DNA of 64,000 bases, taken from the NCBI GenBank assembly GCA_002390705.1, contig DGQA01000038.1, positions 13,659 through 77,658 on the forward strand, read 5' to 3'. Below the pieces are notes generated by a model. It saw only the letters and a list, made by a program, of their open reading frames with translations. It did no database searches and had not been told where the DNA came from. This DNA comes from Actinobacteria bacterium UBA4426 (GTDB lineage: Bacteria; Actinomycetota; Actinomycetes; S36-B12). The position numbers and the translations under genes were made by a program. Positions 7,785-16,302 of the stretch are shown piece by piece; within the stretch, counting starts at the first letter, position 1; each line of letters begins with the position of its first letter.

Positions 7785-10147
7785 CTGATGTAGTAGATGC
7801 AGGAACGGCACTCGGGCGTCCCATTAAGCGCAAGGAGGATGCACGGTTACTTCACGGGCAAACAAACTGGACAGACAATATTCAACTCCCCGGAACCGTC
7901 CACATGGCGATATTGCGCAGTCCACTTGCACACGCAAAAATTACCCACCTTGACGTCAGTGGTGCACTGGCAATGCCTAATGTGGTTGCGGCCTTTGGCG
8001 CGGCTGAGCTCGGGGAACTAAATAGCTCGGTTCCCTGCGTCTGGCCGGTGACCGACGACATGGTTGCTCCGGACTTTCCCGCTCTTGCCAAAGACACGGT
8101 CCATCATGTGGGTGATTGCGTTGCGGTTGTTTTAGCCACAGACGCAGTCAGCGCGGCTGACGCACTCGAAGCAATGTCCGTTGACTACGAACCGCTACAG
8201 GCCGTTGTGAATATGGAAAGTGCAATCAGCCCTGGATCAACACTCGTCCACGAGGACAAGGGCACCAACACCTGCTACGTCTACAACCTCGGTGGTGGTT
8301 ATGACGAGAAAGTGAAAGAAGCAGATGTTGTTATCAAACGTCGGTTCATTAATCAACGTCTCATCCCTGCGTTCATGGAGCCCCGCAGCGTTGTTGCTGC
8401 CCCAATGGGCATGTCCGACGAAATCACCATGTGGACTTCGACCCAGATCCCGCATATTTTGCGTCTACTCATTGCACTGGTAACTGGAATTCCCGAAAAT
8501 AATCTGCGCGTCATCGCACCCGATGTCGGCGGTGGATTTGGGGGAAAGTTACAGATCTACCGTGAGGAAATTCTGGTTGCCCAATTAGCTCGTAAATTGG
8601 GACGCCCGGTGAAATGGACCGAAACCCGCAGCGAAGACATGGTGGCGACCCATCATGGGCGCGATCAAATTCAAGACATTGAGATCGCTGCGAAGTCCGA
8701 CGGGACATTGGTTGGGCTAAAAGTTGACTTGAAGGCCAACATGGGCGCTTACCTGCAAATCATTACTCCAGGAATTCCTCTTCTGGGCATGTTTATGTAT
8801 CCGGGTATTTACAAAATGGATGCCTACGACTTCCAGTGCACGGGTGTATTCACCAACACGACGCCAACTGATGCATACCGCGGTGCTGGCCGACCTGAAT
8901 CGACCTATGCAATCGAACGGATCATGGACGAACTCGCCGCAGAGCTTGGCATGGAACCCATGGAACTTCGTCGTAAAAACTGGATTAAGCACGAAGAGTT
9001 CCCCTACACAACAATTGCCGGACTTACCTATGACACGGGTAACTACGAGCTGGCAACAGCACGCGCGCTGGAACTGTTTGATTACGAGGGTTTGCGCGCT
9101 GAGCAAAAGAGTCGCCGAGATTCCGGTGATCGAGTTCAGTTGGGAATAGGGATCTCGACCTTCACTGAAATGTGTGGCTTGGCTCCATCGCGCACGCTTG
9201 GCGCATTGAAATATGTCGCCGGTGGTTGGGAACACTGCACAGTTCGGGTCCTGCCAACCGGCAAGGTAGAAGTCATCACCGGAACCTCCCCACACGGTCA
9301 AGGCCATGAAACCGCGTGGAGTCAGATCGCCTCAAGTATTCTGGGTGTTCCGGTTGAGGACATTGAGGTTGTGCACAGTGATACGGGCCGTGCGCCCTAC
9401 GGCATGGACACCTACGGTTCGCGATCCCTCGCAGTGGGAGGACAGGCAATTAAGGAGGCTAGCGAGCGGCTGGTCGAGAAAGCCAGGGTGATCGCAGCAC
9501 ACCAAATTGAATGCAGCCCAGAGGACCTCGAGTACGTCGACGGGGTATTCCAAGTCAAAGGCGACCCCGAAAAATCTCAGCCACTTGGTGCCGTCGCGTT
9601 CGAGGCCTTCACCGCACACAACTTGCCTGACGGTGTCGAACCCACTCTCTCCGCCGAGGCGACAATCGACCCGCAGGACTTTTCTTACCCGCATGGAACC
9701 CACCTTGCCGCTATGGAAGTGGACACCGAGACGGGCAAGGTGACCGTGCGCAAGTACGTCTGCGTCGACGACGTTGGTGTTCAAGTGAACCCAATGATTG
9801 TTGAAGGTCAAGTACACGGTGGCGTTGCCCAGGGGATTGCGCAAGCACTCTATGAAGGCGCAAACTATGACGAGGATGGACAGCCACAAAATGCAAATCT
9901 GTCCACCTATCTGATTCCCAGCGCGCCAGATCTGCCATCTTTCATCACTGACACCACCTGCACCCCTTCAACGACTAATCCATTGGGGACTAAGGGTGTT
10001 GGTGAGGCCGGTGCGATTGCATCAACACCAGCGATCATCAACGGGATCGTTGATGCGATCCGGCACCTTGGCGTCAACGACGTCCTGATGCCGGCAACGC
10101 CCATGACTGTCTGGAAAACAATTCAAGCTGCCCAAGGAGGCAAATAA
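7781..10147 (+). CDS. coxL: Form II CO dehydrogenase-like large (molybdenum) subunit
   Basis: A 788-residue molybdenum hydroxylase subunit that would bind molybdopterin cytosine dinucleotide. It shows the VGGGFGGK segment and, near the C-terminus, GVGEAGA with the conserved catalytic Glu. The active-site loop at residues 365-371 is AYRGAGR. This is the form II signature; proven aerobic CO dehydrogenases (form I) have AYxCSFR with a copper-binding Cys that is absent here. Form II enzymes may oxidise CO weakly or act on other substrates such as aromatic aldehydes or purines. The S-L-M gene order is also typical of form II. No cox maturation genes (coxDEFG) lie in the window. It overlaps coxS by 4 bases and coxM by 1. 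Confidence 0.93.
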   Translation: MTDVVDAGTALGRPIKRKEDARLLHGQTNWTDNIQLPGTVHMAILRSPLAHAKITHLDVSGALAMPNVVAAFGAAELGELNSSVPCVWPVTDDMVAPDFPALAKDTVHHVGDCVAVVLATDAVSAADALEAMSVDYEPLQAVVNMESAISPGSTLVHEDKGTNTCYVYNLGGGYDEKVKEADVVIKRRFINQRLIPAFMEPRSVVAAPMGMSDEITMWTSTQIPHILRLLIALVTGIPENNLRVIAPDVGGGFGGKLQIYREEILVAQLARKLGRPVKWTETRSEDMVATHHGRDQIQDIEIAAKSDGTLVGLKVDLKANMGAYLQIITPGIPLLGMFMYPGIYKMDAYDFQCTGVFTNTTPTDAYRGAGRPESTYAIERIMDELAAELGMEPMELRRKNWIKHEEFPYTTIAGLTYDTGNYELATARALELFDYEGLRAEQKSRRDSGDRVQLGIGISTFTEMCGLAPSRTLGALKYVAGGWEHCTVRVLPTGKVEVITGTSPHGQGHETAWSQIASSILGVPVEDIEVVHSDTGRAPYGMDTYGSRSLAVGGQAIKEASERLVEKARVIAAHQIECSPEDLEYVDGVFQVKGDPEKSQPLGAVAFEAFTAHNLPDGVEPTLSAEATIDPQDFSYPHGTHLAAMEVDTETGKVTVRKYVCVDDVGVQVNPMIVEGQVHGGVAQGIAQALYEGANYDEDGQPQNANLSTYLIPSAPDLPSFITDTTCTPSTTNPLGTKGVGEAGAIASTPAIINGIVDAIRHLGVNDVLMPATPMTVWKTIQAAQGGK

Positions 10148-11001
10148 TGATTCCGGTCGCTTTTGATTACAAGAAGGCTAGTTCGGTGGAAGACGCTCTT
10201 GCAGCTCTGGCAGAGGGTGGCGAAGATGCCAAGCTCATGGGTGGCGGACAATCACTGGTCCCAGTGCTTCGGCTTCGTCTAAACGCTCCGTCAGTTGTCG
10301 TCGATTGTTCCAGCATCCCTGAGCTCAAGGGGATCAAGGATGAGGGCGGCAAGATCGTGATCGGCGCCGGAACCACTCACCACGCGGTCATGAACGATCC
10401 AGCGGTGAAGTCCAGTCTCAAAGTTCTCGCTGATGCGACAGCGAGTGTCGCTGACCCGCAGATCCGCCACCGCGGAACCCTCGGTGGCGCTCTCGCACAC
10501 AGTGACCCACGTGCAGATCAGCCACCTGTTGCGCTGGCCCTAGATGCCGAGTTCACCATTGCCGGCGCAACTGGTCAACGATGCGTCGCCGCCGCCGATT
10601 TTTTCCAAGGACCGTTTGAAACTGCAGTTGGTCCCGATGAAATTCTGGTGAGCATCGCGTTTCCCAAGCTTGATGGTTGGGGCGGCCACTACGAAAAATT
10701 TAACCGCGCTGCCCAAGCCTGGAGCATCATCGGTGTTGCCGCGGCCGTCCGAATGGAAGGTGGAAAAATCGCAGAAGCCCGTATTGGCTTAACCAATGTT
10801 GGTGGGACACCCCACCGGGCCAGCGCTGTTGAGCAAGCACTTGTTGGTGCAAGTTCGATCGCTGAGGTCGAAGCAGCCTCAATGTACGCATCGGACAATC
10901 TTTCACCATTTGCTGACGAGGATGCTGACGTTGACTATCGCTTGCACTTGGCACGCGTACTGACAGCACGATCGGTCGCGAAGGCAGCCGGGATTTCCTA
11001 G
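10147..11001 (+). CDS. coxM: CO dehydrogenase-like medium subunit, FAD-binding
   Basis: A 284-residue flavoprotein subunit. FAD-binding motifs are GGGQSLVP near residue 33 and TLGGALAHSDPRAD near residue 118, followed by the C-terminal CO-dehydrogenase flavoprotein domain. It passes electrons from the CoxS clusters to the respiratory chain. A strong ribosome site AAGGAGG precedes the ATG, which shares one base with the coxL stop. It is the last gene of the operon and is followed by an intrinsic terminator. Confidence 0.93.
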   Translation: MIPVAFDYKKASSVEDALAALAEGGEDAKLMGGGQSLVPVLRLRLNAPSVVVDCSSIPELKGIKDEGGKIVIGAGTTHHAVMNDPAVKSSLKVLADATASVADPQIRHRGTLGGALAHSDPRADQPPVALALDAEFTIAGATGQRCVAAADFFQGPFETAVGPDEILVSIAFPKLDGWGGHYEKFNRAAQAWSIIGVAAAVRMEGGKIAEARIGLTNVGGTPHRASAVEQALVGASSIAEVEAASMYASDNLSPFADEDADVDYRLHLARVLTARSVAKAAGIS

Positions 11002-11016
11002 ATTAATCAGTAATTG

Positions 11017-11053
11017 AATCGGCTGGTGCTCCTAGCGCCAGCCGATTTTTTTC
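11017..11053 (+). terminator. Intrinsic terminator of cox operon
   Basis: A 14-bp stem (AATCGGCTGGTGCT with its complement, one G-T wobble) with a 3-base loop is followed by seven T residues. The right arm and T-run are at the same time the last codons and stop of the convergent aldehyde dehydrogenase gene, so the terminator is partly encoded inside that gene. Confidence 0.9.
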
Positions 11054-12567
11054 ATTGCTCCCAAAAACGCGGTGAGTAGATTCCCCCACTTTTCATCACT
11101 TAAACCAAATGGCGGACCAAATCCCAATCCGTTTTGAGTCGCAATTGTTTGAGACTGCGTGTATTGCAAAATCCCTGCAATCGCGTGCCTGCGGCCAAGT
11201 CCTGACGCACCAAAACCACCCATTGGCGAACCAAGGGTTGACCAAGCAGTCGCATAGCCTTCATTGACATTAACTGTCCCCGCGTGGAGTTCTTTGGCAA
11301 TGGCGAGGGCGATCTTCTTGTCCTTGGAGATCACGCTTGCGTTGAGGCCGTACTCTGAATCATTTGCCAACCGAACCGCCTCGCTATCGGTGGCAAAAGC
11401 GCTGACCGCTACCACGGGGCCGAATATTTCTTCTCGGCACAGACTCATCTGCTCAGTGACTCCGGTCAATATTGTGGGGGCGATCGTGGCATTACCTGCC
11501 AACTCACCGCCTGTGTGAATTTTGGCACCTTTTTCGCGGGCATCAGAAATAAATGCCATGACCCGAGCCGCATGAACTGGGCTAATGAGCGGTCCAAAAG
11601 AACCTCCCCAACCCACGCTGTCCTGGTAGGTCATTGAGCGGGTTTTGCGCACGAACGATTCAAGGAATGCTTGCTCGATACTTTCGTGCACGTAAAGTCG
11701 TTCAATACTGACGCAGAGCTGACCTGTATTACCAAAACATGCCCGAGTGGCGATCTCAGCGGCTTTGTCAACATCGGAATCGGCACGGATGATCATGGCG
11801 TTCTTACCACCAAGTTCCAATGCAGCACCAATAAGTTGCTCACCACATTGAGCAGCGACAATTCGACCCACTGTGGTCGAGCCAGTGAACATAAGAAAAT
11901 TCACTTCACTGATCAGTGGTATACCCAGTGTTTCCCCGTCACCGATCACAACACCAAATAGTCCCTCCGGCAATCCGGCACGGTACAGCAAATCGATTAC
12001 GTAAAGAGCCGTGGCTGATGTCAGCGGGTCCGGCTTCAGCACAACTGCATTACCCGCCAGTAGCGCCGGAATCGCATCACTCACCGCAAGGGTGAGTGGG
12101 TAATTCCATGGAGCAATAATCCCCACCACACCCACTGGAACATGGCGCTCAATTGCACTAATCAACAAGGGAAAAGCTCCTGAGTGCTTACGGTTTTTCA
12201 GTGCCCTCAAGTGCCGGGCGTAGTAGCGAGCATTGAGCGTAACGTCCAGCAGTTCCTCATTAGCATCGCGCCGAGCTTTCCCCGTCTCCCACTGAATCAA
12301 GTCCAAGAGTTCGTCTTTATGCGCGAGCACCAAGTCATGAAAGCGCAGGAACACTCTTGCGCGATTTCTCAAGCTGAGGCTCTCCCACGCCACTTGCGCC
12401 GCTTGTGCCGTGTGTACGGCAGTGGAAACATCACTCTCTCGAGATAGCGCTAGTGAATACAATGTGTCGCCATAGGGAGATGTGACGGTGATGCAATCAC
12501 CGGATGTGTTAGTCGCTAACCGGTTCACCCGCGACCAGTAATCCAGGTCTTCTATCACCCCGGCCAT
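11032..12567 (-). CDS. Aldehyde dehydrogenase, probable succinate-semialdehyde dehydrogenase
   Basis: A 511-residue NAD(P)-dependent aldehyde dehydrogenase. Catalytic residues are Asn155 in PWNYP, Glu251 in ELGGKN and the nucleophile Cys285 in GNTGQLC; FTGS marks the cofactor site. Overall it resembles the actinobacterial succinate-semialdehyde dehydrogenase group (GabD2-like), which makes succinate in the gamma-aminobutyrate or alternative TCA route. The exact substrate is inferred. It starts 2 bases after the guaB3 stop on the same strand, so it is probably in the guaB-guaB3 transcript. Its last seven codons form one arm of the cox terminator. Confidence 0.85.
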   Translation of the reverse strand: MAGVIEDLDYWSRVNRLATNTSGDCITVTSPYGDTLYSLALSRESDVSTAVHTAQAAQVAWESLSLRNRARVFLRFHDLVLAHKDELLDLIQWETGKARRDANEELLDVTLNARYYARHLRALKNRKHSGAFPLLISAIERHVPVGVVGIIAPWNYPLTLAVSDAIPALLAGNAVVLKPDPLTSATALYVIDLLYRAGLPEGLFGVVIGDGETLGIPLISEVNFLMFTGSTTVGRIVAAQCGEQLIGAALELGGKNAMIIRADSDVDKAAEIATRACFGNTGQLCVSIERLYVHESIEQAFLESFVRKTRSMTYQDSVGWGGSFGPLISPVHAARVMAFISDAREKGAKIHTGGELAGNATIAPTILTGVTEQMSLCREEIFGPVVAVSAFATDSEAVRLANDSEYGLNASVISKDKKIALAIAKELHAGTVNVNEGYATAWSTLGSPMGGFGASGLGRRHAIAGILQYTQSQTIATQNGLGFGPPFGLSDEKWGNLLTAFLGAMKKIGWR

Positions 12568-12569
12568 GA

Positions 12570-13679
12570 TTAGGACACAATCATTTCAACACGCTGGAAT
12601 TCCTTCAAGTCGCTGTAGCCGGTCGTCGCCATTGCTTTACGCAACGCCCCAACAAGGTTCATGGTTCCGTCGCCGGTTGTGGCTGGGCCATTGAGTATCT
12701 GGTCAAGGGTTCCTACTTGCTTCATTGGCTGACGTTCCCCACGCGGCAGGGTCTGGTGCCATGCTTCCGAGCCCCAGTGTGTTCCCCCGCCTGGTGAATC
12801 GGTTCCACGGGAGAGAACCGACCCAACCATCGCCGCATCGGCTCCGCACGCAAATGCTTTGACAATATCCCCGCTGTTTCCCATTGACCCGTCAGCGATC
12901 ACGTGGACGTAGCGGCCACCAGATTCATCAAGATAGTCCCGTCGCGCTGAAGCAACATCAGCGATCGCCGTTGCCATCGGAACACGCACTCCGAGAACTT
13001 CCGCAGTGGTGTGGGCCGAACCACCACCGAACCCCACCAGGACACCAGCAGCCCCTGTTCGCATCAAGTGAAGGGCCGCCTGCGCCGTTGCACAGCCGCC
13101 AACAATTACCGGGATATCAAGGTCGTAGATGAAACTCTTGAGGTTAAGTGGCTCTCCACTTGCAGCGACGTGCTCAGCTGAAACGGTTGTGCCACGGATC
13201 ACTAGAATGTCAGCTCCACTACTTGCAGCAATTGGTGCGAGCTCGGCTGTTCGTTGCGGTGACACCGCAACAGAAACTGTGATTCCAGTTTCTTTGAGCT
13301 GGGCAATCCGATTCTTGATCAGTCCGGCATCTACCGGTTTTTCTGCATACAATTTTTGCAGTAAGGTGGTTGCCTGATCGGGGTCAACCTGTGCGATTTC
13401 ATGAAGAAAAATTGTTGGATTTTCATATCTTCCCCACAAGCCTTCGAGGTTGAGAACTGCAAGGGCTCCATTACGCGAAATCGTGACGGCACTTTCGGGT
13501 GATACTACTGAATCCATGGGAGCCGCAATAAAAGGCGTGTCAAACTTGTAAGCGTCGATGTTCCAAGAAGTTGACACTTCAGAAGCGTCGCGCGTTCTCC
13601 GTTGCGGAGCGATCGCTACTTCCTCGAACGAAAACCCTTGGCGAGCCGACTTCGTCCCACCAATAACGACTTCTACCAT
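12570..13679 (-). CDS. guaB3: GuaB3-type IMP dehydrogenase-related protein
   Basis: A 369-residue TIM-barrel protein of the IMPDH/GMP reductase family without CBS domains, the usual size of the second GuaB paralogue in actinobacteria. It keeps the early APMDSV motif and the phosphate-binding glycines. At the place of the catalytic Cys loop (GSICTT in IMPDH) it has GGGSAHTT (218-225), so the nucleophilic Cys is missing there and classic IMPDH chemistry is doubtful. The actinobacterial paralogue has no settled reaction that I know. Its start overlaps the guaB stop by 7 bases, showing tight coupling. Confidence 0.9.
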   Translation of the reverse strand: MVEVVIGGTKSARQGFSFEEVAIAPQRRTRDASEVSTSWNIDAYKFDTPFIAAPMDSVVSPESAVTISRNGALAVLNLEGLWGRYENPTIFLHEIAQVDPDQATTLLQKLYAEKPVDAGLIKNRIAQLKETGITVSVAVSPQRTAELAPIAASSGADILVIRGTTVSAEHVAASGEPLNLKSFIYDLDIPVIVGGCATAQAALHLMRTGAAGVLVGFGGGSAHTTAEVLGVRVPMATAIADVASARRDYLDESGGRYVHVIADGSMGNSGDIVKAFACGADAAMVGSVLSRGTDSPGGGTHWGSEAWHQTLPRGERQPMKQVGTLDQILNGPATTGDGTMNLVGALRKAMATTGYSDLKEFQRVEMIVS

Positions 13680-15172
13680 GATTCCCGTCCTGAGTAGTTT
13701 GGCGCTTCGATTGTCATTTGAATGTCATGCGGGTGACTCTCGCGCAACCCCGCAGCCGTGATTTGCACGAGGCGGCCCTTCTCGCCAAGTTCAGCCATAG
13801 TGTGCGCACCCGCGTAGCCCATGGCAGCTCGTAGGCCGCCGACAATTTGATGGGCCACCGCCTCAAGTGGTCCACGGTAGGAAACCATGCCTTCAATTCC
13901 CTCAGGGACAAGTTTGTCGTCACTGAGAACATCATCCTGAAAATAACGATCCTTTGAATAGGAACGGGCTTCGCCACGACTTTGCATTGCGCCAAGAGAA
14001 CCCATGCCGCGATAGGACTTAAATTGTTTGCCATTGACAAAAACGACATCGCCGGGTGCTTCCTCGCACCCGGCAAGTAACGAACCCAGCATCACAATAC
14101 TTGCCCCAGCAACAATTGCCTTAGCGATATCTCCACTGTACTGAATCCCGCCGTCTGCGATTATGGGGATACCTGCAGCGTGCGCAACCGATGCCGCTTC
14201 TTCGATAGCCGTAATTTGCGGAACACCCACACCTGCAACAATCCGGGTGGTGCAAATTGAGCCCGGGCCAACGCCCACCTTCACTCCGTCAGCACCGGCA
14301 TCAATGAGCGCCCGTGCGCCTTCACGAGTGGCAATATTTCCGCCGACAATATCAACATCAAACGCATTTTTGAGACGAGCAACCATGTCTAACACTGCTT
14401 GTGAGTGCCCGTGTGCTGTATCTACGATGAGAAAGTCAACGCCGGCGGCAACCAATGCTGTTGCGCGCGTGAATGAGTCATCGCCGACGCCAATCGCTGC
14501 ACCAACGATTAATCTACCGAGCGCATCTTTAGAAGCGTGTGGATATTTATCTATCTTTACAAAATCTTTGACCGTGAATAAGCCGCGTAGCTTCCCATCG
14601 GCATCGACCAGTGGCAGTTTTTCAACTTTCTTGGCTGCTAAAAGATTGAGTGCATCAAGTGGTGCGACACCAACTGGTGCTGTGACAAGGGGCATTGGGG
14701 TCATCACTTCACTCACCGGGCGTGCCATGTTGTCTTCAAATCGCATGTCACGATTGGTAACGATTCCCATCAAAGTTCCATCCGGATTAACTACGGGAAC
14801 GCCGCTAATGCGGTAACGGCCGCACAGTCGATCGACATCAGCTAACACGTCGGTCGGTGCGCACGTCACGGGGTCGTGCACCATTCCCGCTTCGCTGCGC
14901 TTTACTAAATCCACCTGAGCGGCTTGCGCCTGTACGGACAAATTGCGATGTAAAACACCAACACCGCCCTGGCGCGCCATGGAGATCGCCATTCGAGATT
15001 CAGTGACAGTGTCCATCGCGCTAGACACCAATGGCATTTTGACAGAAATGTTTTTGGTGACCCGAGCAGTTGTGTCCACTTCACTTGGTACAACATCTGA
15101 GATTCCTGGCAAGAGGAGGACGTCATCAAATGTCAGTCCCAGCAATGCAACCTTGCTTGTCCGCTCAACCAT
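13673..15172 (-). CDS. guaB: Inosine-5'-monophosphate dehydrogenase
   Basis: Oxidises IMP to XMP with NAD, the first committed and rate-limiting step of GMP synthesis. The 499-residue protein has the catalytic barrel split by two CBS domains (about residues 97-205), the active-site loop GPGSICTT with Cys307, the flap motif starting YRGMGS, and the Tyr/Arg flap region. The CBS pair normally binds ATP or GTP for feedback control. It overlaps guaB3 and lies 28 bases downstream of the MerR regulator gene on the same strand. Confidence 0.97.
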   Translation of the reverse strand: MVERTSKVALLGLTFDDVLLLPGISDVVPSEVDTTARVTKNISVKMPLVSSAMDTVTESRMAISMARQGGVGVLHRNLSVQAQAAQVDLVKRSEAGMVHDPVTCAPTDVLADVDRLCGRYRISGVPVVNPDGTLMGIVTNRDMRFEDNMARPVSEVMTPMPLVTAPVGVAPLDALNLLAAKKVEKLPLVDADGKLRGLFTVKDFVKIDKYPHASKDALGRLIVGAAIGVGDDSFTRATALVAAGVDFLIVDTAHGHSQAVLDMVARLKNAFDVDIVGGNIATREGARALIDAGADGVKVGVGPGSICTTRIVAGVGVPQITAIEEAASVAHAAGIPIIADGGIQYSGDIAKAIVAGASIVMLGSLLAGCEEAPGDVVFVNGKQFKSYRGMGSLGAMQSRGEARSYSKDRYFQDDVLSDDKLVPEGIEGMVSYRGPLEAVAHQIVGGLRAAMGYAGAHTMAELGEKGRLVQITAAGLRESHPHDIQMTIEAPNYSGRESW

Positions 15173-15200
15173 GGGGCCTCCTTGGGGTGAAAGTCCTAGG

Positions 15201-16175
15201 TTAGTCGGCGATGATTTCGCTCATGAGCGCGACCGCGCCGCCCAAGCTATCGGCTACATGAACCCCTCTCGGTGGCGCATTTCGCCAGCCAGGCCCGCCA
15301 ATCACAATTCTCGGGTTCGGACGAAGGGAAGGAAGCCCATCAAGGCGGTCGGCGTCAGCCGAGCCCTGGAGTTGTGACCACAGGAAGACCCCGCTGGGAC
15401 CGATGCGCGAGATCACATCGCTCAGGCTTTCCAGGGGTAACCCCCCGCCGAGGTGAACGAATCGAATTCCCTGCTCAGCCAAAGCCGCTCCGACCGCCCA
15501 GAGTGGCAACTGGTGATCGTCTCCTGCTAGCGCGCCCAAAAGCACTGTTCCGCGGGACGCTTGTGTGGCAGTCTTGAATGAGAAAGCGGATAGCTCGACT
15601 TGAACAGCCGTGGAAAGAACATGCTCCACTTCAATTCCGCACTCGCGAAGCTCCCACATTTCGCCGATACTTTTCAATACCGGCATCAGTAGTTCCTCCC
15701 ACGTGGGTATCACACCAATGTCATGCAATGACTCAGAAATAATGGATGCGCAGGCAGTTTGATCAATTGCGCTCGCTGACTTTGCCAATCCTCGAACCCT
15801 GCGGTCGCCCCCCGGCGTTGCCACCACATTGCCGCCGCCAACTCGACCTAGTGCAGCACCACCCCCAATCACCGTTGCCGGACGTGAAGCGATTGGTGCG
15901 CACTCTTCAGGGGTAAATGTGCGGGACAATGCTGTGGCGGCGGCTTGCGCCGGGGAACTTCCCGAACGGATCAGAGCGGCCATGTAGTCCAGCCGGGCTA
16001 GATCGACCACCGAGTACCGCCGGTGAGATCCTCCCTCGCGTTGACTTGGTCCCAAGCCATAGCGTCGATCCCAGGTGCGCAAAGTAGCGGGCGCTATCCC
16101 CAATCTACGAGCCGCAACGGCCACGCTGACCCATAGGCTGCTGGCCTCAGATTGCGCATTAATTATTGCTGGCAT
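15201..16175 (-). CDS. MerR-type regulator with B12-binding domain, CarH/LitR-like
   Basis: A 324-residue regulator. Residues 16-85 form a MerR winged helix (VAARRLGIAPATLRTWDRRYG and the HRRYS wing). After a Gly/Ala-rich linker, residues 135-205 form a B12-binding helical cap and residues 208-320 a Rossmann-like B12 domain. Trp174 followed by Glu184-His185 matches the Wx9EH signature of CarH photoreceptors, and His221 (GDDHQLP) sits where CarH has its cobalt ligand. CarH proteins bind adenosylcobalamin, repress DNA in the dark and fall apart in light. Light sensing here is therefore likely but inferred; no carotenoid gene lies in the window. It is divergent from whiB. Confidence 0.85.
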   Translation of the reverse strand: MPAIINAQSEASSLWVSVAVAARRLGIAPATLRTWDRRYGLGPSQREGGSHRRYSVVDLARLDYMAALIRSGSSPAQAAATALSRTFTPEECAPIASRPATVIGGGAALGRVGGGNVVATPGGDRRVRGLAKSASAIDQTACASIISESLHDIGVIPTWEELLMPVLKSIGEMWELRECGIEVEHVLSTAVQVELSAFSFKTATQASRGTVLLGALAGDDHQLPLWAVGAALAEQGIRFVHLGGGLPLESLSDVISRIGPSGVFLWSQLQGSADADRLDGLPSLRPNPRIVIGGPGWRNAPPRGVHVADSLGGAVALMSEIIAD

Positions 16176-16213
16176 CGCCCATATTGTGAGGCATCACGGC
16201 CATCTGCGCATCT

Positions 16214-16229
16214 TGTGACCGACATCACC
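16214..16229. promoter_or_regulatory. CRP/FNR-like operator TGTGA-N6-TCACC
   Basis: TGTGACCGACATCACC differs by one base from the CRP/GlxR consensus TGTGA-N6-TCACA. It lies between whiB and the MerR gene, just upstream of the proposed whiB -35 box, a usual place for activation. A second, less regular GTGA-N4-TCAC repeat lies about 25 bases to its left. Confidence 0.5.
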
Positions 16230-16239
16230 CCCATTTATA

Positions 16240-16269
16240 TTGACCAACCTATGAAACGATTTGTATTCT
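16240..16269 (+). promoter_or_regulatory. Putative whiB promoter
   Basis: TTGACC (-35) and TATTCT (-10) are separated by 18 bases, giving a start site about 25 bases before the whiB ATG. The AAGGAG ribosome site at 16292 lies between. The boxes are good but not perfect matches to the main sigma factor consensus. Confidence 0.5.
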
Positions 16270-16302
16270 TTAGTCCTGGCACCCAATCAACAAGGAGACA
16301 TC

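Noticed and set aside
8717..9307. 196-codon open frame antisense to coxL
   Set aside because: It lies fully inside the well-supported coxL gene, has no recognisable domain and is explained by codon bias of the sense strand.
14163..14816. 217-codon open frame antisense to guaB
   Set aside because: Low-complexity Ser/Thr/Ala/Pro reading typical of the mirror of a coding strand; guaB is complete and certain.
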